64,000 bases of DNA from Allobosea sp. UNC402CLCol (lineage in GTDB: Bacteria > Pseudomonadota > Alphaproteobacteria > Rhizobiales > Beijerinckiaceae), in contig NZ_JQJJ01000009.1 in assembly GCF_000745475.1 (NCBI RefSeq), positions 951,367 to 1,015,366 of the forward strand. The letters run 5' to 3'. Below, one piece after another: positions 41,318 through 50,910 of this stretch (positions are counted from its first letter, which is position 1; each line of letters opens with the position of its first letter). Below the pieces are notes generated by a model. It saw nothing but the letters and a program-made list of their open reading frames with translations. It had not been told where the DNA came from and searched no databases. Made by a program: the position numbers and the translations under genes.

Positions 41318-42643
41318 ATGACCAGGATTCTCCATCGCTCGATCGGCGGCCGGTTGCCGCAAGCGGTTGCGGGGCAGGGCGTCACGATCACCGACGCGGA
41401 TGGCCGCAGCTATATCGACGGATCGGGCGGCGCCGCCGTCTCCTGTCTTGGCCACGGCCATCCCGAGGTCATGGCGGCGATGCGCGCGCAGATGGACCGC
41501 ATCGCCTACGCCCACACCTCCTTCTTCACCACCGATGTCGCAGAGGAGCTGGCCGAGCGCCTGGTCGGGCTGGCGCCGGAGGGGCTCGACTACGTCTATC
41601 TCGTCTCCGGCGGCTCCGAGGCCGTCGAGGCCGCCATGAAGATGGCGCGGCAGTATTTCGTCGAGATCGGCCAGCCACAGCGCCGCCATTTCATCGCGCG
41701 CCGGCAGAGCTATCACGGCAATACGCTGGGCGCGCTGGCCGCCGGCGGCAATGCCTGGCGGCGGGCGCAGTTCCAGCCGATCCTGCCGCAGACCCACCAT
41801 GTCTCGCCCTGCTACGCCTATCGCGGCCAGAAGGCCGGCGAGACGCCCGAGGCGTACGCCGCCCGTCTTGCCGACGAGCTGGAGGCCAAGATCCTCGAGC
41901 TCGGAGCGGAAGAGGTCATCGCCTTCATCGCCGAGCCGGTGGTTGGCGCGACGCTCGGTGCCGTCGGGCCGGTCGCGGACTATTTCGCCCGCATCCGCCG
42001 CATCTGCGACAAATATGGCGTCCTGCTGATCCTCGACGAGGTGATGTGCGGCATGGGCCGCACCGGCACGATGTTCGCCTGCGAGCAGGAGGGCATCTCG
42101 CCCGATCTCGTTACCATCGCCAAGGGGCTGGGGGGCGGCTACCAGCCGATCGGCGCGGTGCTGCTCTCGGACAGGATCTACCGAGCCTTCGCCGAAGGTT
42201 CCGGCCTGTTCCAGCACGGCCACACCTATATCTGCCATCCGATGGCGGCGGCGGCGGCCAACAAGGTCGTCGAGCTGATCTCGCAGCCGGAGATGCTGGA
42301 AAACGTCCGCCTGATGGGCGAACGCCTTCAGGCCGGGCTCGACGCTCGCCTCGGCCAGTCGCCCCATGTCGGCGATATCCGTGGCCGCGGCCTGTTCCGA
42401 GGCATCGAGATCGTTGCTGACAAGGAGACCAAGACGCCCTTCGCCCCGGCGCTGAAGGTGCATGCCCGGATTAAGAAGGAGGCGATGGCGCGCGGCCTGA
42501 TGAGCTACCCGATGGGCGGCACCATCGATGGGCGGATCGGCGATCATGTCCTGCTGGCGCCGCCCTATATCATCACGCCCGAGGAAATCGATCTGATCGT
42601 CGAGCGGATCGGCGGCGCGATCGACGCGGCGGTCAGGGTCTGA
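41318..42643 (+). CDS. Class III PLP-dependent aminotransferase
   Basis: About 441 residues, typical for class III. The PLP-binding Lys is K269 in VTIAKGLGGGYQPIGAV. The pyridine-N Asp is D240 in LILDEVMCGMGRTG, and SGGSEA (97-102) contacts the phosphate. ATG at 41318 has GGAAG six bases upstream; the in-frame start at 41222 would overlap the palindrome. Likely reaction: transfer of an amino group between an omega- or alpha-amino acid and a 2-oxo acid. It is the first gene of the operon and is 8 bases from the M81 gene. Confidence 0.92.
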   Translation: MTRILHRSIGGRLPQAVAGQGVTITDADGRSYIDGSGGAAVSCLGHGHPEVMAAMRAQMDRIAYAHTSFFTTDVAEELAERLVGLAPEGLDYVYLVSGGSEAVEAAMKMARQYFVEIGQPQRRHFIARRQSYHGNTLGALAAGGNAWRRAQFQPILPQTHHVSPCYAYRGQKAGETPEAYAARLADELEAKILELGAEEVIAFIAEPVVGATLGAVGPVADYFARIRRICDKYGVLLILDEVMCGMGRTGTMFACEQEGISPDLVTIAKGLGGGYQPIGAVLLSDRIYRAFAEGSGLFQHGHTYICHPMAAAAANKVVELISQPEMLENVRLMGERLQAGLDARLGQSPHVGDIRGRGLFRGIEIVADKETKTPFAPALKVHARIKKEAMARGLMSYPMGGTIDGRIGDHVLLAPPYIITPEEIDLIVERIGGAIDAAVRV

Positions 42644-42651
42644 CCGCTGCC

Positions 42652-44121
42652 ATGGCGTTCCGCATCGCCTTCGCCGGCTTCAATCTCGAATCGGTCACGG
42701 CCGTTCCGCAGATCGTGGAGCTGGCGGAGTTCGAGCGCGTCTGCGTGCGCGGGGCTGAGCTGACGGAACGGTTCCGCGGTACCAACACTGTACCCGGCGG
42801 CTGCCTGAAGATCTGCGAGGCCGAAGCCGCGGAGTTCGTGCCGCTGTTCCACACGCTGCTCGGCGCGCTCGGGCCGACTGCGGATGAGGCGGTTGCGCAC
42901 TACACCAGCGAGATCGTTGAGGGCCTCCGCAAGAATGGCCCGCTCGACGGCGCCATCCTGTTCCTGCACGGTGCCTGCTGGGCGCCCGGCTATGTCGATG
43001 TCGAGCGGCATGTCATCGATGCGGTGCGCGCGGCCTTTCCGGCGCTGCCGATCGCCGTCGCGCTCGATTATCACGGCAATATCGATCGCGAGACGCTGCG
43101 CGGCGCCGATATCGCCGTCGCCTATCGCCATTCCCCGCATATCGACATGGGCGAGACCGGCGAGCGGGCGGCCCGCGCCCTGCTGCGGTTCCTGCGCGAA
43201 GGGCGTCGGCCGGGTCTCGCGGTGGCGCGGCCCGATGTCGTCATCCCCTCGATCATGTCGGCGACGGCGCTGGCACCGCTGGCCTCGATCATCGCCGAGG
43301 CGCGGGCCGCCGAGCAGGACGGCGATTGCGACATCTCGATCATGGCCGGCTTCTCCTATGCCGACAGCGCCAATACCGGCATGTCGGTGATCTGCCTGGA
43401 CTGGGACGGGCAGGAGGCGGCCGAGGCCAAGGCGCAGGCCTTCTCAGGCCGGTTGCGCGCGGCGCGCAAGGCCATCGCCAACGCCATCCCGATCCTGAGC
43501 GTCGAGGACGCTCTGGCCGATATCGAGCGCAGTCCCGCGACGGGCCGGCCGATCGTGCTGCTCGAGCATGCCGATCGGATGAACGATTCCACCCATCTGC
43601 TGCGGGCTTTGCTCGGTCGCGATGTCGGGAGGGTCAACGTGCCTTTCCTGCTCGACCCCGAGACGGCCGCGCAGGCCAATGCAGCGGGCGAGGGCGCCGA
43701 GATCACGGTCGCGCTCGCCGGCAAGACGGCGCGGGAGACTGGTGGGCCGGTCGAGGTCGTGGCACGCGTCCTCTGGTCGGGGCCGAAATCCTTCAACGTC
43801 TCCGGCCGCTACCAGCGCGGTTCCTTCGTCGATCTCGGGCTGACGGCACTCCTCCAGATCGGCGCGGTCCGGATCTCCGTGGTCTCGCATTTCGCCTTCG
43901 CCGTCGATGGCGACCCATTCTTCATCTTCGGCGAGCGACCAGAAGATTACGACGTCATCCTGCTGCGCTCGAAGACGCATTTCCGCGACTACTACGAGCC
44001 GCTGGCCGACCGCATCCTGGTGGTCGACACGCCCGATCTGGGCCCTGCCAATGTCAGGCTGATCCCGTACCGCCAGCTCGACACGGCACGCGCCTATCCG
44101 TGGAGCGACGCTCCCGCCTGA
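42652..44121 (+). CDS. M81 family metallopeptidase (MlrC-like)
   Basis: 489 residues, the usual length for MlrC/M81. The N-terminal domain has RIAFAGFNLESVTAVPQ and ILFLHGACWAPGYVDVE, with the likely metal ligands in VALDYHGNID and AYRHSPHIDMGETGERAARA. The C-terminal MlrC domain has SVICLDWDGQEAAEAKAQAF and VLLRSKTHFRDYYEPLADR. MlrC of microcystin degraders hydrolyses linear peptides with unusual residues. The neighbouring peptide importer suggests that here too a transported small peptide or amide is cleaved. ATG is 8 bases after the aminotransferase stop. Confidence 0.88.
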   Translation: MAFRIAFAGFNLESVTAVPQIVELAEFERVCVRGAELTERFRGTNTVPGGCLKICEAEAAEFVPLFHTLLGALGPTADEAVAHYTSEIVEGLRKNGPLDGAILFLHGACWAPGYVDVERHVIDAVRAAFPALPIAVALDYHGNIDRETLRGADIAVAYRHSPHIDMGETGERAARALLRFLREGRRPGLAVARPDVVIPSIMSATALAPLASIIAEARAAEQDGDCDISIMAGFSYADSANTGMSVICLDWDGQEAAEAKAQAFSGRLRAARKAIANAIPILSVEDALADIERSPATGRPIVLLEHADRMNDSTHLLRALLGRDVGRVNVPFLLDPETAAQANAAGEGAEITVALAGKTARETGGPVEVVARVLWSGPKSFNVSGRYQRGSFVDLGLTALLQIGAVRISVVSHFAFAVDGDPFFIFGERPEDYDVILLRSKTHFRDYYEPLADRILVVDTPDLGPANVRLIPYRQLDTARAYPWSDAPA

Positions 44122-44163
44122 CGACACGCGCCAATCCAAGCAACCAAAAACGAGGGGATAACA

Positions 44164-45744
44164 ATGACGTTTCGGTTCAGGACTTTCGGGGCTGCGGCGC
44201 TGCTCGCCGGCTCCCTTCACGCATTGCCGGCTTTTGCCGAGACGACGCTCAATGTCGTCATGCAGGCGCCGCTCAGGTCGCTCGATCCGATCCTGAGCAC
44301 CGCCCAGATCGTGCGCACCCATGGCTTCATGGTGTTCGACACGCTGCTCGGCATGGATGCCAAGTACAACCCGCAGCCGCAGATGGCCGACTACGCCGTC
44401 TCAGCCGACAAGATGACCTATACCTTCACCTTGCGCGACGGCTTGAAATGGCATGACGGTACGCCGGTGACCGCGGCCGATTGCGTCGCCTCGCTGAAGC
44501 GCTGGGCCGCCAATGACGGCGCCGGGCGCACGATGATGGGCTCCGTCGCCTCGATCGAGGCGACCTCCGACAAGGTGCTCGTCATCAAGCTGGCGAAGCC
44601 CTTCGGCCAGGTGCTGGAACTGCTGGCGAAGCCCTCGCCGGTGCCGCCCTTCATGATGCCGAAGCGTCTCGCCGAGACGCCTGCCGGCCAGCAGGTGACG
44701 GAGATGGTCGGCTCCGGCCCGTTCAAGTTCGTCGCGGCCCAGTATCGTCCCGGCGATCAGGCCGTCTATGTCAAGAACACCGACTACAAGCCGCGCGCCG
44801 AGCCGATGAGCTGGACCGCCGGCGGCAAGACCGTGAATGTCGACAAGGTCGTGTGGAAGGCGATGCCGGACATGCAGACCTCGATCAATGCATTGCAGTC
44901 CGGCGATGTCGACCTGATCGAGCAGGTGACGATCGATCTCCTGCCGCTGCTCAAGGCCAATGACGAGATCAAGACCGGCGCGATCAATGCGCTGGGCAGC
45001 CAGGTCACCGGCCGCTTCAATCATCGCCTGCCGCCCTTCGACAATCCCAAGGTCCGCCAGGCGGCGATGTATGCGCTCGACCAAGAGCAGCTGATGCAGA
45101 CCGCGATCGGCGACAGCCAGTATTACAAGCTCTGCGCCTCGGTCTATGGCTGCGACGTGCCGCTCGCCTCGGATGCCGGCTCGGAATATCTCAAAGGCAG
45201 CGCCAAGGAGCGCATGGCCAAGGCGAAGGAGCTGCTGAAGGCCTCCGGCTATGACGGCACGCCGGTGCTGATGATGCAGCCGACGGACCTGACGATCCTG
45301 TCGACCCAGCCGATCGTCGCGGCCGAGCGCCTGCGCGAGGCCGGCTTCAAGGTCGATGTCGCCGCGATGGATTGGGCGACGCTGCAGTCGCGCAAGAACA
45401 GCACGCAACCCGTGGCACAGGGCGGCTGGAACATGCTGTTCACCTATTGGGGCGTCTCCGGCATCTGGAACCCGACCGTGCATGCCCTGCTCGACGGCTC
45501 GGGCGCGGAGACGGCGTGGTCGGGCTGGCCGAAAAGCGCCCGCGTCGAGGAACTGCGCGCTGCCTTCCTCACCGCGCCGACGCTCGACGAACAGAAGACA
45601 ATCGCCCGCGAGATCCAGCAGATCGCCTATGACGAGGGCTTCTATTTCAATGCCGGCGAGTTCCAGTCCGTCGCCGCCTGGAGCGCCAAGCTGAAGAACC
45701 TCCAGCCCGGCCCGCTCACCCTGTTCTGGGGCGTGAGCAAGTAA
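44164..45744 (+). CDS. ABC transporter substrate-binding protein, family 5
   Basis: 526 residues. Signal peptide FGAAALLAGSLHALPAFA is followed by TTLNVVMQAPLRSLDPILS, YTFTLRDGLKWHDGTPVTAA and VGSGPFKFVAAQYRPGDQA, all typical of the DppA/NikA group. GAGGGGATAACA lies immediately before the ATG. It is separated by 84 bases, including a perfect GC hairpin, from the permease gene, a common arrangement that keeps the binding protein in excess over the membrane subunits. Confidence 0.92.
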   Translation: MTFRFRTFGAAALLAGSLHALPAFAETTLNVVMQAPLRSLDPILSTAQIVRTHGFMVFDTLLGMDAKYNPQPQMADYAVSADKMTYTFTLRDGLKWHDGTPVTAADCVASLKRWAANDGAGRTMMGSVASIEATSDKVLVIKLAKPFGQVLELLAKPSPVPPFMMPKRLAETPAGQQVTEMVGSGPFKFVAAQYRPGDQAVYVKNTDYKPRAEPMSWTAGGKTVNVDKVVWKAMPDMQTSINALQSGDVDLIEQVTIDLLPLLKANDEIKTGAINALGSQVTGRFNHRLPPFDNPKVRQAAMYALDQEQLMQTAIGDSQYYKLCASVYGCDVPLASDAGSEYLKGSAKERMAKAKELLKASGYDGTPVLMMQPTDLTILSTQPIVAAERLREAGFKVDVAAMDWATLQSRKNSTQPVAQGGWNMLFTYWGVSGIWNPTVHALLDGSGAETAWSGWPKSARVEELRAAFLTAPTLDEQKTIAREIQQIAYDEGFYFNAGEFQSVAAWSAKLKNLQPGPLTLFWGVSK

Positions 45745-45753
45745 CCTCGCGAA

Positions 45754-45774
45754 CCGGGCGGCATTGCCGCCCGG
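45754..45774 (+). promoter_or_regulatory. Intercistronic hairpin after the binding-protein gene
   Basis: CCGGGCGGC and GCCGCCCGG are perfect 9-base arms with an ATT loop, starting 10 bases after the stop codon. No U-run follows. Such structures in ABC operons protect the upstream mRNA from exonucleases and lower downstream expression. Confidence 0.55.
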
Positions 45775-45827
45775 CTGGCTTGACCGAGCGCTGGCTGTCC
45801 GGCCAGCGCCCAGGCGCGGAGCACCAC

Positions 45828-46772
45828 ATGGCTTCCTACTTCCTGCGCAGGCTGGCGATGGCGATCCCCGTCATGTTCTTCGTGGCGCTGTTCGTCTTCC
45901 TGTTGCTGCGCCTGACGCCGGGCGACCCGGCCCAGGCCATTGCCGGCGATCAGGCGACGCCGGCCCAGCTTGCCGCGATCCGTGAGAATCTCGGCCTCGA
46001 CAAGCCGCTCGCCGGCCAGTTCGCCACCTGGCTCGGCGGCATGGCGCAGGGCGATTTCGGGCATTCGCTGATCTCGCAGCGCCCGGTTCTGGAGATGATC
46101 GGCCAGCGCATCGGCCCGACACTGGCGCTCGCGGTGATGGCGATGATCTTCACGGTCGTCATCTCGCTGCCGCTCGGCGTGCTCGCCGCCTGGCGCCATG
46201 GCGGCATGGTCGACCGCTTCGTCATGGCGCTCTCGGTCGTCGGCTTCTCCGTCCCGATCTTCGTGATCGGCTATGTGCTGATCGCGGTCTTCGCGGTGGA
46301 CCTGAAATGGTTCCCGGTGCAGGGCTACAAGCCGCTCGCCGAGGGCTTCGGCCAGTTCCTCCACCGCGTCCTGCTGCCGGGGCTGGCACTTTCCTTCTTC
46401 TACATCGCGCTGGTCTCGCGGATGACGCGAGCCTCGATGCTGGAAGTGCTGCGCGAGGATTATGTCCGCACGGCGCGGGCGAAAGGGTTGGGCGAGCGCA
46501 TCGTCCTGTTCCGCCACGCCCTGCGCAACGCCGCAATCCCGATCCTCACTGTGGTCGGAACCGGCTTTGCCATGATGGTCTCCGGCGTCGTCGTCACCGA
46601 GACGGTCTTCAACATCCCCGGTCTCGGACGGCTGGTCGTCGACGGCGTGCTCGCCCGCGACTACCCGCTGATCCAGGCGATCATCCTGCTGACGGCCGGA
46701 ACCTATGTGCTGATCAACCTGCTGATCGATCTCTCCTACGCGCTGAGCGACCCGAGGATCCGCTACCAATGA
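45828..46772 (+). CDS. Peptide-type ABC transporter permease, DppB-like
   Basis: About 314 residues. N-terminal helix MASYFLRRLAMAIPVMFF, the DppB loop LRLTPGDPAQAIAGDQAT and NLGLDKPLAGQFATWLG, and the EAA loop YVRTARAKGLGERIVLFRHA. The ATG at 45828 has GGAG six bases upstream; an in-frame ATG-like start at 45780 would run through the hairpin region. Its stop overlaps the start of the DppC-like gene (ATGA). Confidence 0.92.
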   Translation: MASYFLRRLAMAIPVMFFVALFVFLLLRLTPGDPAQAIAGDQATPAQLAAIRENLGLDKPLAGQFATWLGGMAQGDFGHSLISQRPVLEMIGQRIGPTLALAVMAMIFTVVISLPLGVLAAWRHGGMVDRFVMALSVVGFSVPIFVIGYVLIAVFAVDLKWFPVQGYKPLAEGFGQFLHRVLLPGLALSFFYIALVSRMTRASMLEVLREDYVRTARAKGLGERIVLFRHALRNAAIPILTVVGTGFAMMVSGVVVTETVFNIPGLGRLVVDGVLARDYPLIQAIILLTAGTYVLINLLIDLSYALSDPRIRYQ

Positions 46773-47641
46773 GCGCCGCATCGAACCCCGCGCAAGGCGG
46801 CCTCCCGCGCCGCCGCCTGCTCCGAAACCCGCCGCACTGGACGACGGTGCTCGCCATTCTCGTCCTCATCATCGTCGTTGCGATGGCTGTCTTCGCGCCG
46901 TTCATCGCGAATTTCGAGCCGACCAAGCTCAACGCGGCGATGCGGCTCAAGCCTTCCTCGAACCTCTACTGGCTGGGCACCGACAGCTTCGGCCGCGACC
47001 TCTTTTCGCGCGTGGTCTATGGCGCGCGGGTCTCGCTGCTGGTGGGGGCCGGCGTCGCCATCGGCGCCATCGTGATCGGCCTTCCGCTCGGTCTGATCGC
47101 TGGCTGGTACCGCAGCGTCGACGGCGTGCTGATGCGGATGATGGACGGGCTGATGGCGATCCCTGGCATCCTGCTCGCCATCGCCATCGTCGCGCTGGTC
47201 CGCGGCGGGCTCACCACCGTCATCATCGCGATCATGATCCCGGCGATTCCGCAGGTCGTCCGGCTGGTCCGCGCGCGCGTCATCGCCGCCCGCGAGGAGA
47301 CCTATGTCGATGCGGCGATGCTGCTCGGCACGCCGCCTGCCAAGCTGATCTGGAAGCATCTGCTGCCGACGACGATCGCCCCGCTGATCGTGCAGGGCAC
47401 CTATATGTATGCCTCCGCCATCCTGACGGAGGCGGCTTTGTCCTTCCTCGGCGTCGGCATCGGCACGGAGATCCCGAGCTGGGGCAACATCATGGCCGAG
47501 GGGCGGCTCTATTTCGCGATCAACCACTGGCTGGTGTTCTGGCCGGCGATCGTGCTGTCGGCCTGCATCCTGTCGATCAACCTGCTGGGCGACGCGCTGC
47601 GCGACCGGCTCGACCCGAAGATGCAGGGGAGAGCCCCATGA
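46769..47641 (+). CDS. Peptide-type ABC transporter permease, DppC-like
   Basis: About 290 residues. N-terminal helix VLAILVLIIVVAMAVFAPF, the conserved YWLGTDSFGRDLFSRVVYGA, EAA loop YVDAAMLLGTPPAKLIWKHL and C-terminal GDALRDRLDPKM. It overlaps by four bases with both the DppB gene before it and the ATPase gene after it, so all three are translationally coupled. Confidence 0.92.
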   Translation: MSAASNPAQGGLPRRRLLRNPPHWTTVLAILVLIIVVAMAVFAPFIANFEPTKLNAAMRLKPSSNLYWLGTDSFGRDLFSRVVYGARVSLLVGAGVAIGAIVIGLPLGLIAGWYRSVDGVLMRMMDGLMAIPGILLAIAIVALVRGGLTTVIIAIMIPAIPQVVRLVRARVIAAREETYVDAAMLLGTPPAKLIWKHLLPTTIAPLIVQGTYMYASAILTEAALSFLGVGIGTEIPSWGNIMAEGRLYFAINHWLVFWPAIVLSACILSINLLGDALRDRLDPKMQGRAP

Positions 47642-49311
47642 CGACGACATCCTCCAGCCAGCCGGTGCTCTCGATCCGCGACCTCAAGGTCGCGACGCGC
47701 GGCCGCGAGCCCAGCGAGATTCTGAAGGGCATCAGCTTCGACATCATGCCGGGCGAGACGCTTTGCCTCGTCGGCGAATCCGGCTCCGGCAAGTCGGTGA
47801 CCTCGCTGGTGACGATGGACCTCCTGCCGCGCGACGAGTTGCGGGCCACGGGCGGCGCGGTGCTGCTTAACGGCGAGGACATTCTGACCGCGACGCCGTC
47901 CCGCACAAAGGCGCTGCGCGGCGCCGAGATGGCGATGATCTTCCAGGAGCCGATGACGGCGCTGAATCCGGTGCTGACCATCGGGCTGCAGATGGACGAG
48001 GTCTACTGGGCCCATACGAAGATGCGGCCGAAGGAGCGCCGTGAGGCCGCGCTCGCCGCCTTCGAGGCCGTGCACCTGCCCGATCCGGCGCGGATCTATG
48101 ACAGCTATCCGCATCAGCTCTCGGGCGGACAGCGCCAGCGCGTGATGATCGCGATGGCGCTCGCCTTGAAGCCGAAGCTCCTGATCGCCGACGAGCCGAC
48201 CACCGCGCTCGACGTCACCACGCAGAAGCAAATTCTCAGCCTGATCCGCGAGTTGCAGGACAAGCAGAACACCGCCGTCCTGTTCATCACCCATGACATG
48301 GGCGTGGTCGTCGACATCGCCGACCGGGTCTGCGTGATGCGCCGGGGCGAGATCGTCGAGACCGGCCCGGTCGAGCAGGTGCTCAGCCGGCCGCGCGAGG
48401 ATTACACGCGCGACCTGCTGCGGGCCGTGCCGTCGCTGGTGCCTCGCGCTCCTCGTGCTGCGGCGAAGCAGGCCGAGGCCGTGGTCGAGATCCGCAATCT
48501 CGAAAAGACCTTCAGCTTCGGTTCTCTGCTTGGGAAGCTGATGGGGCGGGATATCCGCACCGTACGCGCCGTGAACGATGTCAGCTTCAGGCTGGAGCGT
48601 GGGCGCACGCTCGGCATCGTCGGCGAAAGCGGCTCGGGCAAGTCGACGGTCGCGCGCTGCCTGATGCGCCTGGAACATCCGACCGGCGGCGAGATCCGGG
48701 TCAACGGCCAGGACATCGCCCCGCTCCAGGGCCAGAAGGCGCTGGCCCCGGCGCGGCGGCGCGTGCAGATGGTGTTCCAGGACCCCAATCGCTCGCTCAA
48801 TCCGCGCCTGTGCATCGGCGAGAGCCTGATCGAGGGGCCGCTCAATCTCGGCGAGGAGCGCGGCTCTGCGCTGAAGCGCGCGGGCGAATTGCTCGAGGTG
48901 GTCGGCCTGCCCAGCACAAGCCTCGAACGCTTTCCCCATCAGTTCTCCGGCGGCCAACGCCAGCGCATCGCCATCGCGCGCGCCCTGATGATGGAGCCCG
49001 AGGTCATTGTCGCGGACGAGGCCGTCTCGGCGCTCGACGTCTCCGTGCAGGCGCAGGTGCTCGCACTGCTGGCCGAGATCCAGCAACGGCGCAATCTCGC
49101 CGTGCTGTTCATCACCCATGACCTGCGCGTCGCCGCCCAGATCTGCGACGAGGTGATGGTGATGCAGCGCGGCCGTGTCGTCGAGGACGGGCCGGCCGCC
49201 GAAGTGCTGGCGCGGCCGCGCCATGAGTATACACGGGCCTTGATCAACGCGGCGCCGGGGCGAGACTGGGATTTCGCCACGGGGCGCCGCATCGCCGGAG
49301 CCGACGCATGA
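47638..49311 (+). CDS. Peptide ABC transporter ATPase, DppD-DppF fusion
   Basis: 557 residues with two complete ATPase domains. Domain 1 has Walker A GESGSGKSVTS, signature LSGGQRQRV and Walker B LLIADEPTTALDV with H-loop FITHDMG. Domain 2, from about residue 280, has GESGSGKSTVARC, FSGGQRQRI, VIVADEAVSALDV and FITHDLR. Both ends with the oligopeptide-type C-terminal extension (REDYTRDLLRAVPSL, RHEYTRALINAAPG). A single fused ATPase is common for this transporter subtype. Confidence 0.94.
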   Translation: MTTTSSSQPVLSIRDLKVATRGREPSEILKGISFDIMPGETLCLVGESGSGKSVTSLVTMDLLPRDELRATGGAVLLNGEDILTATPSRTKALRGAEMAMIFQEPMTALNPVLTIGLQMDEVYWAHTKMRPKERREAALAAFEAVHLPDPARIYDSYPHQLSGGQRQRVMIAMALALKPKLLIADEPTTALDVTTQKQILSLIRELQDKQNTAVLFITHDMGVVVDIADRVCVMRRGEIVETGPVEQVLSRPREDYTRDLLRAVPSLVPRAPRAAAKQAEAVVEIRNLEKTFSFGSLLGKLMGRDIRTVRAVNDVSFRLERGRTLGIVGESGSGKSTVARCLMRLEHPTGGEIRVNGQDIAPLQGQKALAPARRRVQMVFQDPNRSLNPRLCIGESLIEGPLNLGEERGSALKRAGELLEVVGLPSTSLERFPHQFSGGQRQRIAIARALMMEPEVIVADEAVSALDVSVQAQVLALLAEIQQRRNLAVLFITHDLRVAAQICDEVMVMQRGRVVEDGPAAEVLARPRHEYTRALINAAPGRDWDFATGRRIAGADA

Positions 49312-50171
49312 TTGCCGCCAGCCTCGTCCAGCTCGACGTCCAGTCTTTGGCGCCGGCCGAGAACTTCCGCCGCATCCACGACTTCGTCGCGGCCGAGGCG
49401 GCGAAAGGCGCCCAGCTCATCCTGTTCCCCGAACTCGCCAACACCGGCTATGTCGAGCCACTGGTGCCGGGCGGGGCGCTCGTCAGCGACGTCCCTCATT
49501 TCGGAGCGGCGCTCTACGAGGCCTGCGCCGCGCCGGATGGCGAGGAGGTGAGGGCGCTTGTTGCACTCGCCGCGCGGCACCGCGTACATATCGTCATCGG
49601 CCTCGGGCTGCGCGATCGCCTGCGCGCCGGCGTGATGCGCAATGCCTCGCTCTTGATCGGCCCGGAGGGCGTGCTCGGCGACTACACCAAGATTCACCAG
49701 TGGCAGAACGAGAAGCTGTTCTTCACTGGCGGCGACAGCATCGACACCTACCCGGTCTTCGGCACGCGGCTCGGCATGCAGGTCTGCTACGATATCCGCT
49801 TCCCCGAGATCACCCGCATCCTCGCCTTGCAGGGCGCGAGCATCGTGACCTCGGTCTGGGCTTCGTTCGGGGCGGAGAATGCGCCGGTGACCGACGAGGG
49901 GCTCTTCATCCACCGCGCCTATACGCGGGCCACCGAGAACGGCGTCTTCTTCCTGAGCTGCAACCGCAGCGGCAGCCGCGGCGGGCAGCGTTTCTTCGGC
50001 CGCTCCTGCGCGGTGGCGCCGGATGGCCGCGTGCTCGGCGCGCTCGATCATGATCGCGAGGACGTGCTGCGGGTCGAGGTCGACCTCGCCGAGGTCGCGC
50101 GCTATCGCAGCTTCACCGGCATCTGGGCTGATCGCGTGCCGGCCCTCTACGCCAAATACCTCAACGCCTGA
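49308..50171 (+). CDS. Carbon-nitrogen hydrolase (nitrilase superfamily)
   Basis: 287 residues. The catalytic triad is visible: E42 (FPELANTGY), K128 (DYTKIHQW) and C160 (QVCYDIRFPE). The ILFPELA and GMQVCYDIRFPE blocks are those of the amidase/N-carbamoyl branch rather than aliphatic nitrilases. It overlaps the ATPase stop by four bases (ATGA). It would hydrolyse an amide, carbamoyl or similar C-N bond in the imported or MlrC-released product. The exact substrate is unknown. Confidence 0.9.
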   Translation: MIAASLVQLDVQSLAPAENFRRIHDFVAAEAAKGAQLILFPELANTGYVEPLVPGGALVSDVPHFGAALYEACAAPDGEEVRALVALAARHRVHIVIGLGLRDRLRAGVMRNASLLIGPEGVLGDYTKIHQWQNEKLFFTGGDSIDTYPVFGTRLGMQVCYDIRFPEITRILALQGASIVTSVWASFGAENAPVTDEGLFIHRAYTRATENGVFFLSCNRSGSRGGQRFFGRSCAVAPDGRVLGALDHDREDVLRVEVDLAEVARYRSFTGIWADRVPALYAKYLNA

Positions 50172-50188
50172 CCTCCGCGAGACAGCCG

Positions 50189-50743
50189 ATGACGACCTCT
50201 CCCTGCCCGCCGATCAGCGATGCCGACTGGCCCGAGACGATCGCCGAGATGAAGACCGGCTTTGCCGGCGCGCTCAATGTCTACCGGACGATGGCGCATC
50301 ATCCGGCCTTGCTGAAGGCCTGGGCGCCCTTGCGCCAGCATATCGTCAAGGACAGCGCGCTCGGGCCGGTGCGTTCGGAGGTGGTGATCCTGCGCGCGGC
50401 GCATCGCATGGGCTCGCCCTATGAATGGGCGCATCATGTCAGCAGGGCGCGGGCGCTCGGCATGAGCGATGCCCGCATCGCGGCGCTGCGGGGCCAGCCG
50501 GAAGGCGAGGACGGGCTGATCGTACGCGCGGTCGATGCGCTCTTCGACGACAAGCGCCTGTCGCTGTCGCTCGAAGCGGAGCTCGCCGCGGCGATCGGAC
50601 GCGAGGCGGTGTTCGACCTGATGGCAACGGTCGGCTTCTATTCGGTGCTCGGCTACATGCTGATGACCTATGAGACGCCGATCGATGAGGCGATCACGAC
50701 CGAGATGTCCGAAAAGCCGCTGGCCGCCACTGCCGACCGCTAA
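50189..50743 (+). CDS. Carboxymuconolactone decarboxylase-like (CMD) family protein
   Basis: 184 residues with the AhpD/CMD helical fold. Landmarks are the ALLKAWAPLRQHIVKDSAL region, RSEVVILRAAHRMGSPYEWA and HHVSRARALGMSDARIAAL. The AhpD-type C-x-x-C active-site pair is absent, replaced by a Y-E-W-x-x-H motif, so it is not a thiol peroxidase-like AhpD. It closes the operon after 17 bases. The role is probably in later catabolism of the operon's substrate. Confidence 0.82.
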   Translation: MTTSPCPPISDADWPETIAEMKTGFAGALNVYRTMAHHPALLKAWAPLRQHIVKDSALGPVRSEVVILRAAHRMGSPYEWAHHVSRARALGMSDARIAALRGQPEGEDGLIVRAVDALFDDKRLSLSLEAELAAAIGREAVFDLMATVGFYSVLGYMLMTYETPIDEAITTEMSEKPLAATADR

Positions 50744-50910
50744 ACGCAGAAGATTGCCGCTCGACGCAAGCGGGATTCGTTCCGCCGACAAGCGCCAGCA
50801 GCGGACATTGGACCATCGCCGCGAAGCGGACTTTTGCCAGACCACAAAGCGGAGGTCCTTCCCAACCCAAGTCTGACTTCGTCCTCGACGACTGATCCGC
50901 TACTTGGCCC

